A stretch of DNA of 64,000 bases from contig NZ_FPCC01000010.1 of NCBI RefSeq assembly GCF_900116875.1, positions 62,001 through 126,000 of the forward strand, read 5' to 3'. Positions 57,696 through 64,000 of the stretch are shown piece after piece. The notes beneath the pieces were generated by a model. That model was not told where the DNA came from and ran no database searches. It worked only from the letters and a program-made list of their open reading frames with translations. Both the position numbers and the translations under genes were made by a program. Positions within the stretch are counted from its first letter, which is position 1. The number at the start of each line of letters is the position of its first letter. The stretch is from Butyrivibrio sp. INlla21. Its GTDB lineage: Bacteria > Bacillota > Clostridia > Lachnospirales > Lachnospiraceae.

Positions 57696-59516
57696 TTATA
57701 TTACTCCATAATGTCTAAGTGCCTGCATGATTGCCTCTTCTTTCTCCGGTGTGCACTGCGGCTGTTTGGAATCTTCTGACTTTGGCTTGTTGTAGCTTTC
57801 TCCGACTTCCAGACCGCATTTTCTCTTTACCTGAGAAATGTATAGTGCAGACACTCTAAACCCCGTCTGTTCCCTTACATAATCCTTTATCTGCTCATAT
57901 GTTGCTTTGCCTCTGAGTTCCGAAAGATCAAGGTTTTCCAAGGAGAAATCTATCTTTACATTTGTTGTCTCAGGCGCCTTGTTTCCTTTACTGTAACCGC
58001 TGATCACTCCAAAATCACCGGCTTTTACAGCGTCACTTCTTTCAGAACTTCCCTTGTTGATATTTCCCTTGGAAAGTTGAACAACAGTCTCAACATGCAC
58101 GGTCCAGGGGAACATGTCGCAGGGTCTGACTGCTTTGAGTTCGTAGCCGCCGTCTGCGAGAATACGAAGGTCTCTTGCGAGAGTCGCGGAATCGCAGCTT
58201 ACATATACGATACGTTCAGGTTGCATTTTGAGCATCGTTTCGAGGCAGACCGCATCACAGCCTTTGCGTGGAGGGTCAACGACGATGACATCGGGGCGAA
58301 GCTCCGCGCCGTCGCTTGTGCTGCCTGCGACACTACGCTTTTTATCATAGAACTTGGGAAGGACTTCTTCGGCCTTTCCGCAGTAGAATTCCGCATTGGT
58401 TATGCCGTTTCTAAGGGCGTTCCTCTTGGCGTCCTCAATGGCTTCGGGAATAACTTCGATACCATATACTCTGCCTGCTGCCTTCGCCATGGACAATGTA
58501 ATTGTTCCGATTCCGCAGTAGAGATCCCAAACAGTTTCTTTTCCCGTCAAGCCGGCATATTCGATTGCCTGCTCATACAGCTTCTTGGTCTGAACCGGAT
58601 TAACCTGGAAAAATGAAAGCGGCGAGATTTCAAATTCAAGTCCGCAAAGGGTATCGCTTATCGTGTCTTTTCCGTAGATCGTATGAATCTCAAGGCCCAT
58701 GATAACATTGGTCTTCTCGGTGTTTATACTCACGGAGATGCTTGTCATTCCCTTGACCTTTGAAAGCTTTTCAACTAGCCCTTTCTGCGCAGCAATATAC
58801 TCAACAGACGCGCCATCGTTTCCCGCTTTCTTCGCAGATCCAGCCCCCGCTCTGTAATTGATAACAAGACAGACCATTATCTCTCCGCTTGTAAATCCTT
58901 TGCGAATAAGAACATGGCGAACAAGTCCTTTCCCTGACACCTCATCATATGGAGCGATCTTGTTCTCTTCCATATGAGATCTGATGATCTCCATTATCTC
59001 TTCGTTCTCTTTTACCCCGATATGACATGCAGTGGTCGGAATGATACTGTGCGTTCTTCCTGCGTAGAATCCCGTCACGACATTTCCGTTCTTATCACAT
59101 CCAACGGGAAACTGCGCCTTGTTTCTGTATTCCCAGGGTTCGTCCATTCCGATTATGGGTTTCATAATACTGTCGACAAACTTCGCGTCAAAGCCTCCGA
59201 GCCTTACGATATTGTTCCTTACTTTATTTTGCTTGTAGAGAAGTTCTCTTTCGTAAGACATGTTCTGGAGCTGGCAACCGCCGCACTGACGCGCAATAGG
59301 ACACTTTGCCTCAACTCTGTATTCGGATCTTTTTACGACCTCTTCAAGATGCGCATAGGCATAGTTCTTCTTGGCCTTCATGATCTTGGCTTTTACAACG
59401 TCGCCGATAACCGCGTCCTTAATAAAAAGGGTATAGCCGTCTATCTTGCCTATGCCCTCTCCATCATTACCTATATCTGTAATTTCAACTTCAAAAATAT
59501 CGCCTTTGTTCTTCAT
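57696..59516 (-). CDS. rlmD: 23S rRNA (uracil-5-)-methyltransferase RlmD/RumA with C-terminal extension
   Basis: A 606-residue enzyme that makes 5-methyluridine in 23S rRNA. The N-terminal TRAM domain (about 5-60), a [4Fe-4S] site (CPIARQCGGC), the SAM motif region (VWDLYCGIGTITL) and the catalytic VSCDSATLARD cysteine are all present. A tail of about 130 residues follows (KATYEQIKDYVREQTGF...SEDSKQPQCTPEKEEAI), common in Lachnospiraceae. Genes of this type are known integration targets for serine-recombinase elements; this copy looks intact. Confidence 0.93.
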   Translation of the reverse strand: MKNKGDIFEVEITDIGNDGEGIGKIDGYTLFIKDAVIGDVVKAKIMKAKKNYAYAHLEEVVKRSEYRVEAKCPIARQCGGCQLQNMSYERELLYKQNKVRNNIVRLGGFDAKFVDSIMKPIIGMDEPWEYRNKAQFPVGCDKNGNVVTGFYAGRTHSIIPTTACHIGVKENEEIMEIIRSHMEENKIAPYDEVSGKGLVRHVLIRKGFTSGEIMVCLVINYRAGAGSAKKAGNDGASVEYIAAQKGLVEKLSKVKGMTSISVSINTEKTNVIMGLEIHTIYGKDTISDTLCGLEFEISPLSFFQVNPVQTKKLYEQAIEYAGLTGKETVWDLYCGIGTITLSMAKAAGRVYGIEVIPEAIEDAKRNALRNGITNAEFYCGKAEEVLPKFYDKKRSVAGSTSDGAELRPDVIVVDPPRKGCDAVCLETMLKMQPERIVYVSCDSATLARDLRILADGGYELKAVRPCDMFPWTVHVETVVQLSKGNINKGSSERSDAVKAGDFGVISGYSKGNKAPETTNVKIDFSLENLDLSELRGKATYEQIKDYVREQTGFRVSALYISQVKRKCGLEVGESYNKPKSEDSKQPQCTPEKEEAIMQALRHYGVI

Positions 59517-59557
59517 ACATCCTACCTAAAAAATGGGCCGCCACCCCGGAACCATTC

Positions 59558-60049
59558 CTACTTCCAGCTCAGCCTATGAAGCTCGCCTTCTCTCTCAAGT
59601 CCCTTGAAATCGTTCTGTCTGAGTGCTTCGTATAGAACGATGGCAACGGAATTGGAAAGATTGAGCGATCTTATATCTTCACCCATGGGAATCCTAATGC
59701 AGGTTTCTTCGTTTTCGACAAGAATCTCTTCGGGGATTCCCGCGCTCTCTTTTCCGAACATAATATAGTCATCCATGCCAAAAGAGACTTCGGTGTATGT
59801 CCTCTTTGCCTTGGTTGTAGCCATCCAGATCTTGGCATTCGGGTGCTTTTCTTTAAAGTCATTAAAGTCTACATACCTTGTAAGATCAAGCTTCTTCCAA
59901 TAATCCATTCCGGCTCTTCGCAGTTTCTTTTCATCGATCCTAAAGCCGAGAGGTTCTATAAGATGGAGATCCGTTCCCGTTGCGACGCAGGTTCTTCCGA
60001 TATTTCCTGTGTTCTGTGGAATCTCCGGTTGATGTAAAATAATGTGCAT
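59558..60049 (-). CDS. trmL: tRNA (cytidine(34)-2'-O)-methyltransferase
   Basis: A 163-residue SPOUT methyltransferase that 2'-O-methylates the wobble base. It shows the family start HIILHQPEIPQNTGNIGRTC, the middle LIEPLGFRIDEKKLRRAGMDYW and the knot region MFGKESAGIPEEIL with the final IPMGEDIRSLNLSNSVAIVLYEALRQ. The ATG at 60049 has GAGGAG upstream and overlaps the end of the histidine kinase gene; the longer frame is internal to that gene. Confidence 0.94.
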   Translation of the reverse strand: MHIILHQPEIPQNTGNIGRTCVATGTDLHLIEPLGFRIDEKKLRRAGMDYWKKLDLTRYVDFNDFKEKHPNAKIWMATTKAKRTYTEVSFGMDDYIMFGKESAGIPEEILVENEETCIRIPMGEDIRSLNLSNSVAIVLYEALRQNDFKGLEREGELHRLSWK

Positions 60050-60056
60050 TTCTAAA

Positions 60057-61493
60057 TTACTCCTCGTCATCGGCATCCATCGACTTAGCCTTGGGAAGAG
60101 AGAAGATAAACTCCGTTCCGACACCGGTCGTACTGATGACATTAATATTTTCTTCGTGGGCCTTAACTATCTCTTTTACAATGGCAAGGCCAAGACCCGT
60201 TCCCTTCTTATCCTTACCTCTGGACAAGTCGGATTTATAAAATCTGTCAAAGATAAGCTTCTGGTCTTCCTTGGGAATACCGATTCCGCTGTCCTTGACG
60301 GAAACAAAAACTTTGCTGTGTTTCTCGGTTGTTTCAATCTTGATCGAAGAATCCTTGTGACTGAACTTGATCGCGTTATCAACAAGATTGTAGAGAACCT
60401 GCTGAATCTTGCTCATATCGGCATTGACGAGCATCTTTTCCTCGGTAAGCACAAGCTCTATGGCAATCTTTTTATCAAGACATGTTCCTTCAAAAGACTC
60501 TGCGACATTTCTGATAACCGCGTTGATGTCAAAGTCGCTCTTATCAAGGAGCATTCCCTTGGTGTTGAGATTGTTGAGCGTAAGCATCTCATTCGTCAGT
60601 TTGGTAAGTCTGTCAGTCTCATTTATTACAATCCCAAGATATCTGTCATGCATCTCCGGCGGAATAGTTCCGTCCTGCATTGCGATGAGGTAGCCTTTTA
60701 TGGATGTAAGCGGCGACCTGAAATCATGTGATACGTTTGCGATAAACTTCTTTTGATCTTCTTCCTGACGCGCAATCTCGCCCGCCATATATGACAGCGA
60801 AGCCGCAAGGTATCCCATCTCGTCCTCGGATTCTACGGAAAACTCATAGCCCATGTTTCCGACGGCATACTGCTCAGTCGCCGTTGTGATCTTTCTAAGC
60901 GGCAGATACACAAGCTCTGTAAAAAAGATAAGGATGATAAGCGACAACAGGAAAAGAACAATAAGCATAAGATATGATATGTTCAAAAACCCGTCTGCCG
61001 AAGCCTTGATCTTGGAAATCGGTTCATGAATAATGACATATGCCTGCACCTTGTAATTGGCAGTGATCGGCGCAAAAACGCTGAGCGTCTCTTCGTTAAA
61101 TGTATTCCAAAAAGTTCCTGTCGTGTAATATGTTGTTCCGATCACAGTTGGATCGAATCCAACGATCACGTCTTTCTTGTTCTGCTCGAGAACTCTTGAA
61201 GAATCAAGAACCAGCCTTCCGGACGGATTTACGATCCAGATCGGCGAACCGCCCATATAACCTGAAAGCGCCACCATCTGCTGATGCACGGCTTCAAGCG
61301 AGGTCTCGCTGTTGTACAGATCTGCCGCATAGGTATTGGCTATCTGCGTGGCTACCTGATACATGCTGTCAGCCTTGTCACGTCTCAGCCTTTCATAGGT
61401 CATACCATACACGAAGGTCGCAACAACGATAAACCCGAAAATGGCAAATAACAGATATGCTAAAAGAAACTTTAAATAAAGCGTCCTCTTCAT
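60057..61493 (-). CDS. Sensor histidine kinase, PhoR/VicK-like
   Basis: A 478-residue kinase with membrane helices at about 9-31 and 167-190 that enclose an extracellular sensor domain of about 135 residues. A HAMP linker (LPLRKITTATEQYAVGNM) comes next, then the histidine motif VSHDFRSPLTSIKGY and the ATPase domain (DNAIKFS, DSGIGIP, GTGLGLAIVKEI). It starts next to its regulator gene. The layout matches cell-wall or phosphate-sensing systems, but the signal is unknown. Confidence 0.92.
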   Translation of the reverse strand: MKRTLYLKFLLAYLLFAIFGFIVVATFVYGMTYERLRRDKADSMYQVATQIANTYAADLYNSETSLEAVHQQMVALSGYMGGSPIWIVNPSGRLVLDSSRVLEQNKKDVIVGFDPTVIGTTYYTTGTFWNTFNEETLSVFAPITANYKVQAYVIIHEPISKIKASADGFLNISYLMLIVLFLLSLIILIFFTELVYLPLRKITTATEQYAVGNMGYEFSVESEDEMGYLAASLSYMAGEIARQEEDQKKFIANVSHDFRSPLTSIKGYLIAMQDGTIPPEMHDRYLGIVINETDRLTKLTNEMLTLNNLNTKGMLLDKSDFDINAVIRNVAESFEGTCLDKKIAIELVLTEEKMLVNADMSKIQQVLYNLVDNAIKFSHKDSSIKIETTEKHSKVFVSVKDSGIGIPKEDQKLIFDRFYKSDLSRGKDKKGTGLGLAIVKEIVKAHEENINVISTTGVGTEFIFSLPKAKSMDADDEE

Positions 61494-62195
61494 TTACTGA
61501 ACTACCTCAAATTTATATCCAATGCCCCAAATAGTTTTAAGGCTCCAGTTCTCATGGTCTCTTAATTTCTCACGAAGCCTCTTGATGTGAACGTCAACTG
61601 TTCTTGTATCGCCCACATACTCGTATCCCCAAATCTGGTCAAGAAGCTGCTCCCTTGTAAAAACATGATTGGGAGAAGCCGCAAGAAAATACAAAAGCTC
61701 AAGTTCCTTGGGCGGCATGTCTACCCTGTCTCCCATATAAGTAACAGAATAGTTGGTCATGTTTATCTCAAGATCGGGATATCTTACAACCTTGTCATCA
61801 GACTCGGAAAGCTCCTGAGTCTGAGGTTTATAGCGGCGAAGAACCGCCTTTACTCTTGCCACCAGCTCTTTTGAATCAAAAGGCTTTTCCATATAGTCAT
61901 CGGCGCCCATCTCAAGTCCGAGCACCTTATCAAAAACCTCTCCCTTTGCAGAGAGCATGATTATCGGAACCTGTGATTTGGTCCTTATTTCTCTGCATAC
62001 CTGATATCCGTCGATTCCCGGCAGCATCAGATCCAAAAGAACAAGATTGGGTGCAAAAGAATCAAAGACGTTGATCGCCGACTCTCCGTCATTGCAGATC
62101 TTGGTCTCAAAGCACTCCTTTATAAGATATAAAGAAATAAGCTCTGCGATATTATTGTCATCATCTACTATTAAAATTTTCTGTTTGGCAACCAT
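61494..62195 (-). CDS. OmpR/PhoB-family response regulator
   Basis: A 233-residue regulator. The receiver has the phosphoacceptor aspartate in LVLLDLMLPG and the conserved KPFDSKELVARV lysine. The winged helix (about 135-230) has TREQLLDQIWGYEYVGDTRTVDVHIKRLREKL. Its stop codon is followed directly by the kinase ATG. The ATG at 62195 follows GGGGATAGG; an ATG six codons upstream is possible but worse placed. MutS2 ends 15 bases before it. Confidence 0.94.
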   Translation of the reverse strand: MVAKQKILIVDDDNNIAELISLYLIKECFETKICNDGESAINVFDSFAPNLVLLDLMLPGIDGYQVCREIRTKSQVPIIMLSAKGEVFDKVLGLEMGADDYMEKPFDSKELVARVKAVLRRYKPQTQELSESDDKVVRYPDLEINMTNYSVTYMGDRVDMPPKELELLYFLAASPNHVFTREQLLDQIWGYEYVGDTRTVDVHIKRLREKLRDHENWSLKTIWGIGYKFEVVQ

Positions 62196-62209
62196 TTTAC
62201 CTATCCCCT

Positions 62210-64000
62210 TCATTTGATAAATGTAACTATTGTAACGCCGGCGTCGCCTTCGCCGAATTCTCCGAGTTTAAAAGACTTAACGTAAGGCACGCCCTTTAGA
62301 TAATTGTGCACCGCCTGTCTGAGAATTCCGGAGCCTTTGCCGTGAACTACTCTGACGTTGTTAAGATGCGCCATATACGCGTCATCAAGATATTTATCCA
62401 GCGCCGCTATTGCATCGTCGCTGTTCTTGCCTATAAGATTGACTTCCGTCTTGATATTGGAAGCCCTCGAAAGATCCATCTTGGAACTTCCGGTATTTCT
62501 TCCGTAGAACTTTTTCATTGCCGTCTTGGCATCATCGTCACTTATGATAACGAGATCGCGAATATTCGCTTTGGTTCTCATGATGCCGCACTGAACAAAG
62601 AGATTGCCGTCCTTATCGGGCTTGGAACTGATCGTTCCCTTTAGTCCCATAGACACGATCTTAACGGATTCACCGAGCTTAAGCTGAGACTCCTTAAGAA
62701 TGGGATGTGTATCCTTTGGCTTTTCTTTCTTTTGAATCGCCTTGTTCTTGTCGGAAACCTTCTGTCCGATGCCCGTCCTTGCTCTCTCAAGATCCTGCAT
62801 GGATGCATTGGGTCCTGCTTTTCTGAAAGCTCGTATGGTCTCATCCGCAACATTTTTGGCTTCCTGAAGGATATCTCTTGCCTTCTCGTTGGCCTCTCTT
62901 AAAATCTCTTCTCGCTGACTGTCGAGCTTACTTGATTTCTCTTCAATCCTGCGCTTTAATTCTTCTACTTCCTTCTTGTACTGCTCGATCTCGAGTCTCT
63001 CGTTCTCGATCGTTTTTCTGCTGATCTCAAGGTCCGCAAGAAGGTCTTCAAACTTTTTATCTTCCGTGCTTATCTGCTCTTTTGCTGCTTCGATTATCTC
63101 TTCGGAAAGACCGAGCTTTGAAGAGATCGCAAACGCATTACTCTTTCCGGGGATTCCGATAAGAAGTCTGTAAGTTGGCTTTAGCGACTCAACATCAAAC
63201 TCGCAGCTGGCATTTTGTATGCCGGGCGTATTGAGTGCATATACCTTGAGCTCGCTGTAGTGCGTTGTTGCGAGCGTTCTTATCTTTCTCTTGTGCAGAT
63301 CGTTTAAGATGGATATCGCAAGAGCCGCTCCCTCTGTGGGATCCGTTCCCGCTCCAAGCTCATCAAAAAGACACAGCGAATTCTCGTCAGCATTTTTCAG
63401 TATCGATACCGTGTTGGTCATATGAGATGAGAAAGTAGAAAGAGACTGCTCAATACTCTGCTCGTCTCCTATGTCCGCATAAACTTCATTGAACACCGAA
63501 AGCTCCGACTTATCTGCCGCAGGTATCGCAAGCCCGGCTTGTCCCATAAGTGTCAAAAGACCTACCGTCTTAAGCGTTACTGTCTTACCGCCGGTATTTG
63601 GTCCGGTTATGATGAGCATATCGAAATCGCGACCTGCGTATACATCTATCGGCACCACCTTGTCTTTTGCAATAAGAGGATGTCTTCCTTTCTTGATATC
63701 AAAAGCATGATGGTCGTTGAATATCGGTGTGATCGCATTTATCTCAAGTGCATATGATGCCTTTGCAAAAACAAAATCAAGATCCGTCATGATATCGCAG
63801 TTATAGCCTATTGCCGCCGCATGCGGTGCTATCTGAAGGCTAAGCTCAAGAAGTATTTTTTCTATCTCAGCCTGCTCCTGAAGCGACATCTCTTTTAACT
63901 TATTATTTAGTTCGACAACCGCCGCGGGCTCTATGAAAAGTGTTGAACCAGAAGATGACTGATCGTGAACGATACCGCTTATCTGCGACTTATACTCGGC
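62210..64000 (-). CDS. mutS2: Endonuclease MutS2 (5' end outside window)
   Basis: The frame is open to the edge of the window, 597 codons being visible. It contains the ATPase core with Walker A (GPNTGGKT), the STFSSHMTN switch and Walker B (LCLFDELGAGTDP). A coiled coil lies at about 290-380 of the visible part, and a C-terminal Smr nuclease domain carries EVNLIGKNSDDA and VVHGKGSGILR. MutS2 suppresses recombination and can rescue collided ribosomes. It is the first visible gene of a run that includes the two-component system, trmL and rlmD. Confidence 0.95.
   Translation of the reverse strand, partial: AEYKSQISGIVHDQSSSGSTLFIEPAAVVELNNKLKEMSLQEQAEIEKILLELSLQIAPHAAAIGYNCDIMTDLDFVFAKASYALEINAITPIFNDHHAFDIKKGRHPLIAKDKVVPIDVYAGRDFDMLIITGPNTGGKTVTLKTVGLLTLMGQAGLAIPAADKSELSVFNEVYADIGDEQSIEQSLSTFSSHMTNTVSILKNADENSLCLFDELGAGTDPTEGAALAISILNDLHKRKIRTLATTHYSELKVYALNTPGIQNASCEFDVESLKPTYRLLIGIPGKSNAFAISSKLGLSEEIIEAAKEQISTEDKKFEDLLADLEISRKTIENERLEIEQYKKEVEELKRRIEEKSSKLDSQREEILREANEKARDILQEAKNVADETIRAFRKAGPNASMQDLERARTGIGQKVSDKNKAIQKKEKPKDTHPILKESQLKLGESVKIVSMGLKGTISSKPDKDGNLFVQCGIMRTKANIRDLVIISDDDAKTAMKKFYGRNTGSSKMDLSRASNIKTEVNLIGKNSDDAIAALDKYLDDAYMAHLNNVRVVHGKGSGILRQAVHNYLKGVPYVKSFKLGEFGEGDAGVTIVTFIK

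Noticed and set aside
1..64000. CRISPR arrays, rRNA and tRNA genes
   Set aside because: No regularly spaced repeats and no cloverleaf or rRNA-like segments were recognised; a covariance search would be needed to rule out tRNAs fully.

Overview
The window looks like a chromosome segment of a low-to-moderate GC anaerobic Firmicute, most likely a Lachnospiraceae member of the Butyrivibrio type. The signs are a THF riboswitch in front of folT and folC, a split transketolase, a methionine aminopeptidase with an N-terminal SEC-C zinc motif, an RlmD-type methyltransferase with the long C-terminal tail common in this family, an AmmeMemoRadiSam module, and AGGAGG-type ribosome binding sites throughout. 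Almost all genes are on the minus strand. No rRNA, tRNA or CRISPR array was seen.

Layout. 1-918: 5' part of a CdaR/PucR-type regulator. 1033-3522: an IS4-family element with a DUF3800 passenger gene, inserted in the middle of the terminator of a sugar-ABC ATPase gene (3554-4663). 4.8-10.1 kb: YesL-like membrane protein, GNAT, alpha/beta hydrolase, metG and map. 10.2-15.1 kb: a pentose module (rpe, split transketolase, araD, FGGY kinase). 15.2-22.4 kb: an OGG-type glycosylase, a membrane-anchored Mrr-like nuclease, a PfoR-like permease, the AmrS and AmrAB genes, a two-component system and a DUF4342 protein. 22.5-25.4 kb is the only plus-strand block of chromosomal genes: promoter, THF riboswitch, folT, folC, and a zinc-ribbon membrane protein broken by a stop codon.

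25.4-41 kb is the most distinctive chromosomal region. One operon runs GntR/UTRA regulator, lipoprotein binding protein, fused ABC permease, ABC ATPase, cytosolic PHP (CehA/McbA) hydrolase, DUF3592 protein, and ends in tandem terminators. Next to it is a 2155-residue secreted, membrane-anchored PHP protein followed by a YibE/F protein. Two enzymes with the same PHP core, one outside and one inside the cell, flank an uptake system. I infer phosphoester scavenging.

41-48 kb holds accessory genes: acetyltransferases, a methyltransferase, RsgA behind a possible leader-peptide attenuator, a HTH-desulfoferrodoxin regulator, an AbiE toxin-antitoxin pair with a clear operator, and a metallophosphatase. 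About 48.35-52.84 kb is a degraded mobilizable element: large serine recombinase, ORF6N protein, small HTH protein, MobC, a candidate oriT and an attenuated leader. It cuts an FxLYD-like gene, of which only the 3' end remains. A paralogue of its HTH protein lies just outside, with the same promoter/operator architecture.

52.8-64 kb: a WYL-regulated operon (RidA-like, MmcQ/YjbR, DUF3795, GyrI-like), a tyrosine phosphatase, a GNAT, an unrecognised gene split at an A7 tract, then housekeeping genes rlmD, trmL, a PhoR-like two-component system and mutS2 (5' end outside the window).
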